64,000 bases of DNA from Saccharopolyspora phatthalungensis (GTDB lineage: Bacteria; Actinomycetota; Actinomycetes; Mycobacteriales; Pseudonocardiaceae). How positions within the stretch are numbered: position 1 is the first letter of the stretch; the number at the start of each line of letters is the position of its first letter. Made by a program: the position numbers and the translations under genes. The notes beneath the pieces were generated by a model. The model did no database searches. It was not told the DNA's origin and worked only from the letters and a program-made list of their open reading frames with translations. The stretch is taken from assembly GCF_014203395.1 (NCBI RefSeq), contig NZ_JACHIW010000003.1:206887-270886 (forward strand), written 5' to 3'. Shown piece after piece: positions 28,264 to 36,423 of the stretch.

Positions 28264-28482
28264 ATGCGACTGTCCACACGCAACCAGCTATCCGGGACCG
28301 TCAGCGCGATCGAATCCGGCGGCGTGATGGCCGTGGTGAAGGTCATCCTCGACGGAGGCCAGCAGGTCACCGCATCGATCACCAACGACGCCGTCGACGA
28401 CCTCGCCCTCAAACCCGGCACGCCGGTCACCGTCCTCGTCAAATCCACCGAGGTCATGCTGGCCGTCGACGGAGACGGCTAG
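28264..28482 (+). CDS. Molbindin (Mop/TOBE domain, molybdate-binding)
   Basis: A 72-residue single Mop/TOBE domain protein beginning MRLSTRNQLSGTVSAIESG and containing VKVILDGGQQVTASIT and LKPGTPVTVLVKSTEVMLAV. Molbindins bind molybdate or tungstate oxyanions as hexamers in the cytosol for storage or homeostasis. The ATG has GGGGGAA upstream. It sits 113 bases after the decayed nitrate reductase gene, a molybdoenzyme, so it may be a survivor of a molybdenum-linked operon. Its 3' end overlaps the convergent DUF5997 gene by 29 bases. Confidence 0.85.
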   Translation: MRLSTRNQLSGTVSAIESGGVMAVVKVILDGGQQVTASITNDAVDDLALKPGTPVTVLVKSTEVMLAVDGDG

Positions 28483-28873
28483 CGTCCGGGATGACACGGC
28501 GTTCCGCGTTTTTCTCCTTGATTCGCACCGCTTCCTTCCGGACTTCGGCCTGAATGGCGCGTTCCTGCTGAAGCCACTCGGGACTGTCCGCCTTTAACGC
28601 GTAAATCTGCTCCGTGGTGAGGGGGTCGGTGATTCCGTTGCGCGCGAGAGCGCCGATGGAGATGCCCAGCCTCGCCGCGACGACCTGTCGCGGGTGGGGG
28701 CCGTTGCGGCGCAGTTCCCGCAGCCACTCCGGCGGGTTGGCCTGCAGGGCGTTCAATTCGTCGCGAGAGACGACACCCTCCTGGAACTCCGCGGGGGTGG
28801 CTTCGAGGTACACGTTCAGCTTCTTCGCCGCGGTCGCGGGCTTCATCGTCTGGGGGGTCTTCTGCGACGTCAT
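28454..28873 (-). CDS. DUF5997 family protein
   Basis: A 139-residue protein, MTSQKTPQTMKPATAAKKL followed by LNVYLEATPAEFQEGVVSRD and GISIGALARNGITDPLTTEQ. This is the conserved actinobacterial family DUF5997, whose function is unknown. A short HTH-like stretch (RQVVAARLGISIGALARNG) may bind DNA; that is inference. The start at 28873 is chosen because the conserved family begins there; the frame is open to 29194. It is divergent from the LysR-substrate-domain gene, a pairing common in actinomycetes, with 60 bases between them. Confidence 0.8.
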   Translation of the reverse strand: MTSQKTPQTMKPATAAKKLNVYLEATPAEFQEGVVSRDELNALQANPPEWLRELRRNGPHPRQVVAARLGISIGALARNGITDPLTTEQIYALKADSPEWLQQERAIQAEVRKEAVRIKEKNAERRVIPDASRLRRRPA

Positions 28874-28933
28874 GCCGTAAAGGGTATCGACCGCGCGGAA
28901 GCTACCTGCGATGACGCCAGGTAATCTGACCTC

Positions 28934-29689
28934 GTGACAGGCTCGGACGGATATCCGTCTTTCACACTCGCGTACGTCCCGGGTGTGACACCAGGCAAGT
29001 GGGTGCGGACATGGAACAACCGGTTGCCCGAGGTTCCGCTGACCCTGATCCAGGTTTCCGCGGCCGAAGCCGCCGGCGTGGTGCGAGACCGTGACGCCGA
29101 TGCGGCCCTGCTCCGGTTGCCGACAGACCGGACCGGCCTGCATGCGATCCCGCTCTACACCGAGACGACCGTGGTCGTTGTCCCGAAGGACCACCTCGTG
29201 GCCACGGCCGAAGAGGTCTGCGCCGACGACCTGGCCGACGACATAGTGCTGCAGCCCCGCGACGACACCCTCGACTGGGAACAGCCGCCCGGACGGCCGG
29301 CGATCGAGCGCCCGGCCACGACCGCGGATGCCATCGAACTGGTCGCGGCCGGGGTGGGGCTGCTCGTCGTGCCGCAGTCACTCGCCCGACTGCACCACCG
29401 CAAAGACCTCGCCTACCGGCCAGTCACGGATGTCCAGCAGTCGCGCGTAGCGCTGTCGTGGCTGGAGGAGGAGACCACCGACTTGATGGAGCAGTTCATC
29501 GGGATCGTCCGCGGGCGCACTGTCAACAGCACGCGTGGGCGCCAACCGGCCTCTCCGCCGGCGAAGCGCAAGCGTCCCGCTGGCGATGGCAACAAGGCTG
29601 CCGTCCGCAAATCGGCCGGTGGGAATCGACGACTAGGTTCCGGCACGCCTAACAGCCGCAAACGCGGGAAACCGCGCCGCCGATCGTAG
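28934..29689 (+). CDS. LysR substrate-binding-domain protein without HTH
   Basis: A 251-residue protein made of a LysR-type effector domain (LAYVPGVTPGKWVRTWNNR, VPLTLIQVSAAEA, DAALLRLPTD, AAGVGLLVVPQSLARL). It has no N-terminal helix-turn-helix and ends in a Lys/Arg-rich tail (about 205-251, AKRKRPAGDG and KRGKPRRRS) that may bind nucleic acid. GTG start. The divergent DUF5997 gene is its usual partner. The missing HTH is normal for this group and is not a truncation. Confidence 0.8.
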   Translation: MTGSDGYPSFTLAYVPGVTPGKWVRTWNNRLPEVPLTLIQVSAAEAAGVVRDRDADAALLRLPTDRTGLHAIPLYTETTVVVVPKDHLVATAEEVCADDLADDIVLQPRDDTLDWEQPPGRPAIERPATTADAIELVAAGVGLLVVPQSLARLHHRKDLAYRPVTDVQQSRVALSWLEEETTDLMEQFIGIVRGRTVNSTRGRQPASPPAKRKRPAGDGNKAAVRKSAGGNRRLGSGTPNSRKRGKPRRRS

Positions 29690-30031
29690 CGCTCGTCAAC
29701 CTTGGGCCAGCAGCGATGGATTCACCCACACGGACTGTGGGCCTCCAGGAGGCACGGTTGTTCAGGCTCGACTATCCATGCCGCGTCAGGCAAAATCGGG
29801 AAACCGCGCCCTGCGCCTCAATCACGCTCCGCATCCGGCCGACCACCACGTGCACGGCCGGAGCGGCCCACCATCCAGCTGACTAGGACGCCGACGCGAC
29901 GGGCACAAGGAACATCGTTCGAGACGTGCGCACCGCACCTGATCTGACTGGGCCCTCCCGCTCGCAGACGGGCGCGGCCGGTCCGCCGGGCGGGTCCGGC
30001 AGTTCCTCCCCGGCGGGCGGCGAAGGAGAAC
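29690..30031. other. Intergenic, upstream of LysR
   Basis: About 340 bases with no supportable gene. Two short copies of CGGGAAACCGCGCC, one close to 29670 and one close to 29795, are the only repeats seen. Confidence 0.35.
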
Positions 30032-30925
30032 ATGTTCTCACTGCTCCAGTTGAACGGCTTCGTCGCCGTGGCCGAGGAACTGCACTTCGGGCGCGCCGCC
30101 GAACGACTCCGCATGACCCAGCCACCCCTGAGCCGCCAGATCCAACTGCTGGAAAACGAACTCGGCGTCACGCTCTTCGACCGCAGCAACCGCACGGTCC
30201 GGTTGACCAGGACCGGCCGCGCCTTCCTTCCGGAGGCGCGGCGTCTGCTCCGCCAGGCCGAGCAGGCCGCGCGGACGGCCCGGTCCGCGTCCTCCGGGGA
30301 GATCGGCAGCCTGGCGCTCGGTTTCACGGCGGCCAGCGCCTACCGCACCCTAGGTGCGGTGCTGGACGTGATCCGGAAGAACCTGCCCGGGGCCGAGATC
30401 ATTCTGCGCGAGATGGCGAAGAACGAACAGCTGGAGGCGCTTTCCGACCGCAGCCTCGACCTCGGAATGATGGTCCGCCCACCCATCCGGCGGCACGATC
30501 TCGAATCGCGAATCTACGTGCGGGAGCCGCTGGTCGTCGCCATTCCGGTGGGGCATTCGCTGGCGAAATCGCCGGGCCCCGTCACGGTCGCCGATTTCGA
30601 CGGAGAAAGCGTCATCATGTATCGGCCGGCGGAATCAAGATATTTCCATGACCTACTCATCAGCGTTTTTCGAAATGCCGGATGCACCCCGGTGTTCTCC
30701 CACTACCTGAGTCAGATCCACTCCGTTCTGGCGCTGGTCAACACCGGCTTCGGGCTGTCCCTGGTGCCCGCCGCGGCCACCCAGCTGCGCTATCCGGACG
30801 TGGTCTTCCGGCCCATCGAATTGTCCGAGTCGAGCCAGGTGGAACTCAGCCTCGTCTGGCGACGCAACAACGACAACCCCGTGTTAACGGCATTGCTCGA
30901 TCATTTGTTTGCAACAGGAGGGTAA
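30032..30925 (+). CDS. LysR-family transcriptional regulator
   Basis: A 297-residue LysR regulator with an N-terminal winged helix (AEELHFGRAAERLRMTQPPL, then SRQIQLLENELGVTLFDR) and a full periplasmic-binding-like effector domain (about 90-297). The ATG at 30032 has AAGGAGA 5-6 bases upstream. It lies 138 bases before, and in the same direction as, an operon for an M24 peptidase, an aminotransferase, an MHS symporter and KdgD, which it very probably controls. The inverted repeat at 30937-30954 between them is a candidate binding site. Confidence 0.92.
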   Translation: MFSLLQLNGFVAVAEELHFGRAAERLRMTQPPLSRQIQLLENELGVTLFDRSNRTVRLTRTGRAFLPEARRLLRQAEQAARTARSASSGEIGSLALGFTAASAYRTLGAVLDVIRKNLPGAEIILREMAKNEQLEALSDRSLDLGMMVRPPIRRHDLESRIYVREPLVVAIPVGHSLAKSPGPVTVADFDGESVIMYRPAESRYFHDLLISVFRNAGCTPVFSHYLSQIHSVLALVNTGFGLSLVPAAATQLRYPDVVFRPIELSESSQVELSLVWRRNNDNPVLTALLDHLFATGG

Positions 30926-30936
30926 TCGATTCAATC

Positions 30937-30954
30937 GTTGGATCGGAACATCCA
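30937..30954. promoter_or_regulatory. Candidate LysR-box
   Basis: TTGGAT-CGGAAC-ATCCAA is a perfect 6-base-arm palindrome in the gap between lysR and the M24 peptidase gene. It has the T-N11-A spacing expected of LysR sites. A partial second site (TTGGACATCCCGGAA) follows about 10 bases later. Confidence 0.55.
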
Positions 30955-31063
30955 AACGAAGTATTGGACATCCCGGAATCGGCTCGCCTAGCGTGTGCAC
31001 ATCGGTCGGACGTCAGCAGTTCCAACAGGAACGGCTTCTGCGGTGTAGAGCGAGGAGTGCCCG

Positions 31064-32707
31064 GTGCGGCTCATCACGGATTGCGATCAAATCGCGGGCG
31101 AGTTCGGATTCCATCCGATCAAGCAGTTGCTCACGCCTGGTATTCGAATGGACGCGCCGAAAATGGTCACGCCGCTGATCGCGGACCGCAATGGCGAGCG
31201 GTTCCTGCTGGCCCGCGAGCAGGAGACCGGCAACCTCCGCGCCCACGGCATCCCGGCCGACCGGCTCCGGTTCTTCGAGCGGTATGTCAGCTTCGACAAC
31301 ATGGTGAACGGCTCGTCGGCGGCCGAGTCGCTGGCCGATGCGGTCGCGGAACTGGCCGGGTCCGACCCGATCATCGTCGGCGCAGACCTGCCATATGGCC
31401 GCTACCTGGACCTGCACGAGCAGTTCGGCGATCGCCTGCGCGTCGAAGCGTCCGCCCCGAGCGGTCCGGTGCTGCTCTACCGGCTCGCGGTCAGCGACGT
31501 GCATGACCGGTTCGCGCGGCTGCGCTCGGGTGGCGCCGAGGCGGCGGCGCGAGTGCTCCGCGACCGTCCGCACCTGCGCGGTCTGGTCGACGAGATCGAT
31601 CGCGCACCGGCGGACACCCGTTTCGAGTTGCTGGAGAGCAAGCTGAACGCGGACGCGGTGCTCGCTGCCGCGCCACCGAATGTTGGTGAGCTGACGGGGC
31701 TGGCACCGCGTGCCGGGCTCGCCGTCCTGTGGGCCCGCGGGTCCGAGCACCTGTACTGCATCGCTGCTGCCGATGACTACACGATTCCCGGCGAGGTCGT
31801 CGGCGCCCACGCCTCGGTGCCGGCGGCGGTCCGCTCCGTCGTGGACGGTGGCCGACTCGCGATCGAGGAACAATGGCTCGACACCGGCACCGCGTTGGCG
31901 TTGCGGGACGCGGGATTCGAGGTCGTCCCCGCATCGCGGGAGCTGTCGCTGTGGCGCGAAGAACGGGACAGCACGGACCTGGCGTTCATGGTCATCGCCG
32001 CCCAGGCCAGCCGCTACTGCATCGAAGGCGCGCTCCAGCATGCGCGGCAGGCGCTCGACGAGGGCGCCGCGCTCACCGAACGCGACGTCTTCCGGCGCTA
32101 CCTCGAACTGATTCCGGAATTCCGCGCCGAATTCGGCATCCCGTTCGCCATCGCACCGTTCTTCGTCAACTGCCATTCCGCCGACCGCACGATCTACCCG
32201 GCCATCCCGACGGAACACGCGTTGACCGCCGCTACCACGACGCTCAAGTTCGATGCCGGTGTGAAGATCACGGTGGACGGCGTCGTGATGGCCACTTCGG
32301 ACATCGCGCGCTCCCTGGTCCGCACCCCCGGAGGGCGGCAGGCGTACCGGATCTTCACCGACGTGATCCGCGACGGCGTCATCCCGAACATGCGTCCCGG
32401 CACGGTGTGCGAAAAGGTCCACCAAGACTGCGTGGATCTGCTGCTCGAACACGAGGCGGAGCTCGTCGAATCCGGGCTCATGCCCGCGGGCATCGACCTG
32501 CACGCGGAGTACGGGCGCCGCAACGTCGGCCACCTCATGGGCAAACAGGAGTCCTTTCTGACCGAGTTGCGTCCGGGCCATGCCTACGTGCTCGCCGAAG
32601 GATCGTTCGGCGCCTGCGAGATCCAGTGGCCCTACCGCGACCACTCCATCGCCTCCGAGGACCTCTGGTACGTCGGCCGCGACGCGACGTACGCCATCAG
32701 CTCCTGA
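31064..32707 (+). CDS. M24-family metallopeptidase (creatinase/aminopeptidase P fold)
   Basis: A 547-residue pita-bread-fold protein. The N-terminal creatinase-type domain spans about 1-300 and the C-terminal M24 catalytic domain about 310-540. Candidate metal ligands are Asp in KFDAG and SDIAR, His in GRRNVGHLMG, and Glu in AEGSFGACE. M24 members include dipeptidases, creatinase, ectoine hydrolase and DMSP lyase DddP, so the substrate is open. The GTG start at 31064 follows GAGGAG. It is the first gene of an operon with an aminotransferase, an MHS carboxylate symporter and KdgD, which suggests hydrolysis or elimination of an imported amide or amino acid derivative. Confidence 0.82.
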   Translation: MRLITDCDQIAGEFGFHPIKQLLTPGIRMDAPKMVTPLIADRNGERFLLAREQETGNLRAHGIPADRLRFFERYVSFDNMVNGSSAAESLADAVAELAGSDPIIVGADLPYGRYLDLHEQFGDRLRVEASAPSGPVLLYRLAVSDVHDRFARLRSGGAEAAARVLRDRPHLRGLVDEIDRAPADTRFELLESKLNADAVLAAAPPNVGELTGLAPRAGLAVLWARGSEHLYCIAAADDYTIPGEVVGAHASVPAAVRSVVDGGRLAIEEQWLDTGTALALRDAGFEVVPASRELSLWREERDSTDLAFMVIAAQASRYCIEGALQHARQALDEGAALTERDVFRRYLELIPEFRAEFGIPFAIAPFFVNCHSADRTIYPAIPTEHALTAATTTLKFDAGVKITVDGVVMATSDIARSLVRTPGGRQAYRIFTDVIRDGVIPNMRPGTVCEKVHQDCVDLLLEHEAELVESGLMPAGIDLHAEYGRRNVGHLMGKQESFLTELRPGHAYVLAEGSFGACEIQWPYRDHSIASEDLWYVGRDATYAISS

Positions 32708-32743
32708 CCCACCCACTCAACCTCGAACGCACAGGAATTTTCC

Positions 32744-33922
32744 ATGACCGCAGTGGCATTGCAGATGGAGCCAGGCCCGACCCTGGTCGACGACCGGGTC
32801 ATCCAGGCGCTGGCGGCACCGCCGATGTACCACCAAAGCGCCGAGTTCGCCGAGGTGATGGACGAGACCTGCGAACTGCTCAGGCGGATCTACGGCACCG
32901 CGGGCGAAGTCGTGGTGCTGCCGGCGAGCGGCCGGGGCGCCGTCGAGTCCGCGCTGGCCAGCGCGGACCACGTCGGCCGGACCCTCGTGGTCCCGACCAA
33001 CGGCACGTTCGGCCGCATGATGGCCGCCATCGGCCGGTCGCTGGGGATGCGGGTCGTGGAGCTCAAGCACGATTCCGGGCAGCCGCTGGCGGTAAGCGAC
33101 ATCAAGGCCGAGCTGGACCGGCACGACAGGCCCGTTCTCGGTGTCGTGCACAACGAGACTTCCACCGGCATGGTCAACGACCTCGCCGAGTACGCCGACC
33201 TGGTGCACCGGCGGGACGGGCTGCTGCTGGTCGACGCGGTGTCCTCGCTCGGCGGCACCGCGATCGACTTCGACGACCTCGGCATCGACCTGTGCGCCTC
33301 GGCGGCCCAGAAGTCGGTCGGCGCGCCGCCCGGGCTGGCCTTCGTCGCGGTCAGCGAGCGCGCCCTCGGCGAGATCGAAGGCCGCTCGCGGCCGCCGCTT
33401 GGCTACTACCTCGACCTGCTCCGGTGGTGGGACCAGTGGGTTCCCCTGGAGAAACGAGGCCGGTTGAAGTCCGGGTACCGCCGATTGCCTTGGACCATGC
33501 CGACGAACCTGGTGGTCGCGTTGCGCCGCGCGCTTGAGCTGACCGCCGAGGAAGGCATCGAGCAACGCTGGGACCGCCACCGCCGCAGCGGCACCGGCCT
33601 GCGTGCGGCGATGGCCGCGCTCGGGATGCGCCCGGTGGCGCCGCCGGGCGCGGAGTCGGACACCGTCGGCGCTTTCCGGCTGACGGGAGTCGATGCCCCA
33701 ACCCTGCGCCGCGGGCTGGCGCAGCGGCACCGTGTGCACATCGCGGGAGGAATGGATGGTGACGCCGCCACCGTGATCCGCATCGCGCACATGGCGGAGT
33801 CGGCCCGACCGGGGCCGCTGCTACACACCATCGCCGCGATCGCCCACGAGCTCAACGATCTCGGCGTCCGGGTCGCGACCGACCCAACGCAGGAATTCCT
33901 CAAGGCGTGGTGCGCCGAATAA
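32744..33922 (+). CDS. Class V PLP-dependent aminotransferase
   Basis: A 392-residue fold-type I aminotransferase of class V (alanine/serine-glyoxylate or pyridoxamine-pyruvate aminotransferase-like). The PLP lysine is Lys190 in SAAQKSVGAPPG. The preceding LLLVDAVSSLGGTAIDFDDL supplies the cofactor-binding Asp, and VVLPASGRGAVESAL is the phosphate-binding segment. It starts 36 bases after the M24 gene and is followed 45 bases later by the MHS symporter. It probably transfers an amino group from an intermediate of the operon's substrate to pyruvate or glyoxylate, or the reverse. The exact amino donor cannot be read from sequence. Confidence 0.88.
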   Translation: MTAVALQMEPGPTLVDDRVIQALAAPPMYHQSAEFAEVMDETCELLRRIYGTAGEVVVLPASGRGAVESALASADHVGRTLVVPTNGTFGRMMAAIGRSLGMRVVELKHDSGQPLAVSDIKAELDRHDRPVLGVVHNETSTGMVNDLAEYADLVHRRDGLLLVDAVSSLGGTAIDFDDLGIDLCASAAQKSVGAPPGLAFVAVSERALGEIEGRSRPPLGYYLDLLRWWDQWVPLEKRGRLKSGYRRLPWTMPTNLVVALRRALELTAEEGIEQRWDRHRRSGTGLRAAMAALGMRPVAPPGAESDTVGAFRLTGVDAPTLRRGLAQRHRVHIAGGMDGDAATVIRIAHMAESARPGPLLHTIAAIAHELNDLGVRVATDPTQEFLKAWCAE

Positions 33923-33967
33923 CCCCATCCCATCCTCGCGGTACCAGCCCGGAACGGAGTCACCAGC

Positions 33968-35290
33968 GTGAGCCAGCCAGTTGCCGACGCCGAGGTCAGA
34001 TACGTCTCCTCGGCCACAACAAACAAGTCGTCCCTGCGCCGGGTCATGGCCGGCACCGCCGCGGGCCAGTTCGTCGAGTGGTACGACTACGGGATCTATG
34101 GATTCCTGACGGTTCCGATCGCGGCCAACTTCTTCGCCAGCGATGACACGAGCGGATTGATCAGCACCTTCGCGGTGTTCGCCGTGACGTTCGTGTTCCG
34201 GCCCTTCGGCGGTATCGTCGGCGGGTTTTTCGCCGACCGGTTCGGCCGCCGCAAGGTGCTGATCGCCTCCCTGATGACCATGTCGCTGGCCACGGCGGCT
34301 GCCGGGCTATTGCCCACCGCGGCAACGATTGGTATCGCGGCACCGCTGCTGCTAGTGCTGCTGCGCGTGGTGCAGGGCCTGTCCGCGGGCGGTGAACTCG
34401 GCAGCGTGATGTCGTTCGCGGGCGAGCACGCCCCGTGGAACCGGCGCGCATTCATTGTGTCCTTCGCCCAGATCGGCTCGTTTTCCTCGCTGCTCACCGG
34501 AAGCGTCATCGGCCTGTTGCTCACCGAGGTGCTGAGCAAACAGCAGCTGCACGGTTGGGGCTGGCGCATCCCGTTCTTCGTGGCGCTCCCGCTAGGCATC
34601 GTCGGGCTCTACATCCGCAGGAAGGTGGAGGAGTCCCCGGCGTACCGGGAGATCTCCGAAGCGGGTGAGGTCGCGAGCCAGCCGGTGCGCGAGGCGCTGA
34701 CATCGCGAGTCGGCCGCCGGGCGATCCTTGTCTGCGCGACGTTGTCGCTACTCAACAGCTCCGGGTATTACGTGCTCACCAGCTACATGCCGTCGTATCT
34801 GCAGAAGTCGCTGCACTTCGACCCCACGGCGTCCTTCGGCACCACGGCCGTCGGCATCCTCGCGCTGCTGTGCACCGTGCCGCTGACGTCGCGCTGGTCG
34901 GACCGGATCGGCCGCAAGCCGGTGCTACTGACCTCGTCGATCGCGACGTGCGTCGTGGTCTACCCCTGCTTCCTGCTGGTTGACCACAGGGGAGCGCTCA
35001 GCATCGCCGGAATGGCGATCATGTTCGTCTGCTTCGCGATGTACACCTCGGTCATTCAGTGCGTCCTGGTGGAGCTGTTCCCGACCCGGATCCGGGTGAC
35101 CGCTTACTCCATCGGCTACAACATCTCGACCGCGATCTTCGGCGGGGCCGCTCCGCTCTTCCTCACTTATTTCATTGACGTGACCGGCGACAGCCGCGTC
35201 CCCGCCTACTACATCATCGCCACCGCGATCGGGACCCTGCTCACGACGCTGACGATCCCCGAAACCGCCAAGAAGAAGCTCCAACGCTGA
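33968..35290 (+). CDS. MHS-family proton symporter (MFS)
   Basis: A 440-residue membrane protein of the metabolite:H+ symporter branch of the major facilitator superfamily. It has about 12 transmembrane helices, the signature GQFVEWYDYGIYGFL near residue 35, and the MFS loop FFADRFGRRKVL between helices 2 and 3. Family members import carboxylates, betaines and related small polar compounds such as shikimate, alpha-ketoglutarate and proline-betaine. GTG start. It lies inside the lysR-M24-aminotransferase-kdgD operon and is the probable uptake system for that pathway's substrate. Confidence 0.9.
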   Translation: MSQPVADAEVRYVSSATTNKSSLRRVMAGTAAGQFVEWYDYGIYGFLTVPIAANFFASDDTSGLISTFAVFAVTFVFRPFGGIVGGFFADRFGRRKVLIASLMTMSLATAAAGLLPTAATIGIAAPLLLVLLRVVQGLSAGGELGSVMSFAGEHAPWNRRAFIVSFAQIGSFSSLLTGSVIGLLLTEVLSKQQLHGWGWRIPFFVALPLGIVGLYIRRKVEESPAYREISEAGEVASQPVREALTSRVGRRAILVCATLSLLNSSGYYVLTSYMPSYLQKSLHFDPTASFGTTAVGILALLCTVPLTSRWSDRIGRKPVLLTSSIATCVVVYPCFLLVDHRGALSIAGMAIMFVCFAMYTSVIQCVLVELFPTRIRVTAYSIGYNISTAIFGGAAPLFLTYFIDVTGDSRVPAYYIIATAIGTLLTTLTIPETAKKKLQR

Positions 35291-35311
35291 CAACGAAGGA
35301 ATTGTGATCCC

Positions 35312-36226
35312 ATGGTGACGAGTTCTCCCGAGGACGTCATGCGACGGCTGGGCAGTGGTCTGCTGTCCTTCCCGGTCACGACGTTCCACGACGACTTCTC
35401 GTTCGACGAGAGGTCCTACCGGGACAACATCGGCTGGCTCTGCCAGCACGGCGCGACGGGGCTGTTCGCGGCGGGCGGCACTGGGGAGTTCTTCTCGCTC
35501 ACTCCGACCGAGGTCGAGCGGGTGACCGCCGCTGCGGTGGCCGAAGCCCCGGACGACTTCCCAGTGATCGGGGCTGCGGGCTACGGAACCGCGACCGCGG
35601 TGGAGATGGCCAAGGCATGCGCCCGCGCGGGCGCGGCGGGGATCCTGCTGCTGCCGCCCTACCTGACCGGCAGCCCGCAGGATGGTCTCGCCGCGCACGT
35701 CCGCGCGGTGTGCGACGCCACCGATCTGGGCGTGATCGTGTACAGCCGGGCCAACGCCGTCTTCCGCGAGGACACGCTGGCAGGACTTGCCGAAACCTGC
35801 CCGAACCTGGTCGGGTTCAAGGACGGCGTCGGTGATCTGGAGTTGATGACCCGGGTGTACGCGCGGCTCGGCAACCGTTTCACCTACATCGGTGGGTTGC
35901 CCACCGCCGAGATGTTCGCGCTGCCGTACACGGAACTGGGCGTCACGACCTACTCCTCGGCGATCTACAACTTCGTCCCGAAATTCGCGGTGGAGTTCTA
36001 CCACGCGGTGCGTGCCGGGGACCGGGACCGCATCTACCGCGACCTCAACGAATTCGTGATTCCCTACTGCAAGATCCGCGATCGCGGCGCCGGATACGCG
36101 GTCAGCATCGTGAAGGCGGGTGTTCGGGCGATCGGCCGACCGGCCGGTCCCGTCCGGAGTCCGCTGCGAGATCTGACCCCGGGTGAATTCGCCGAGCTGA
36201 CCGAACTCATCGCCAAGCTCACCTGA
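35312..36226 (+). CDS. kdgD: 5-dehydro-4-deoxyglucarate dehydratase
   Basis: A 304-residue member of the DHDPS/N-acetylneuraminate lyase TIM-barrel family, matching KdgD (EC 4.2.1.41). KdgD converts 5-dehydro-4-deoxy-D-glucarate to 2,5-dioxopentanoate with loss of water and CO2. Diagnostic stretches are [28 protein letters not shown], and [15 protein letters not shown], in which Lys170 forms the Schiff base. [20 protein letters not shown] is near the end. It is the last gene of the operon, 21 bases after the symporter. No glucarate dehydratase or semialdehyde dehydrogenase is nearby, so it may serve a related keto-acid in this setting. A strong hairpin follows. Confidence 0.88.
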   Translation: MVTSSPEDVMRRLGSGLLSFPVTTFHDDFSFDERSYRDNIGWLCQHGATGLFAAGGTGEFFSLTPTEVERVTAAAVAEAPDDFPVIGAAGYGTATAVEMAKACARAGAAGILLLPPYLTGSPQDGLAAHVRAVCDATDLGVIVYSRANAVFREDTLAGLAETCPNLVGFKDGVGDLELMTRVYARLGNRFTYIGGLPTAEMFALPYTELGVTTYSSAIYNFVPKFAVEFYHAVRAGDRDRIYRDLNEFVIPYCKIRDRGAGYAVSIVKAGVRAIGRPAGPVRSPLRDLTPGEFAELTELIAKLT

Positions 36227-36290
36227 CCCCGACGATCCCTGTGATGCGTGAGGCGTCGTCGCTGGTAGTGACTGTGGCGGGCGCCAGTTT

Positions 36291-36343
36291 GCGGGCGATT
36301 TCAATGGAAATCAACGGGCTGATTTCCCATTGAAATCGCCCGC
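36291..36343. terminator. Long hairpin after kdgD
   Basis: A stem of 23 base pairs with one bulge (GCGGGCGATTTCAATGG/AAATCA pairing with TGATTTCCCATTGAAATC/GCCCGC) and a 6-base loop. It ends the kdgD operon, 65 bases after the stop codon, and precedes the next promoter. Confidence 0.8.
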
Positions 36344-36377
36344 ACCGCCAGCCGGTGGGGCTCCGGCCATGTGGCAG

Positions 36378-36393
36378 ACTTGAGATCTCAAGT
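36378..36393. promoter_or_regulatory. GAGATCTC palindrome upstream of the C69 dipeptidase gene
   Basis: ACTTGAGATCTCAAGT is a perfect 16-base palindrome, 30 bases before the TTG start at 36424. The core TTGAGATCTCAA recurs three times before the AbrB-fusion gene (37900-37938), so the two genes are probably co-regulated. Confidence 0.75.
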
Positions 36394-36423
36394 CCGCCCG
36401 CGCCCACCGCATTGGAGGCAACT

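Noticed and set aside
31013..32716. A 567-codon minus-strand frame over the M24 gene, and similar long antisense frames at 15048-16550, 34925-36304 and 18352-19965
   Set aside because: All are complementary-strand shadows of well-supported genes and show no recognisable domain.
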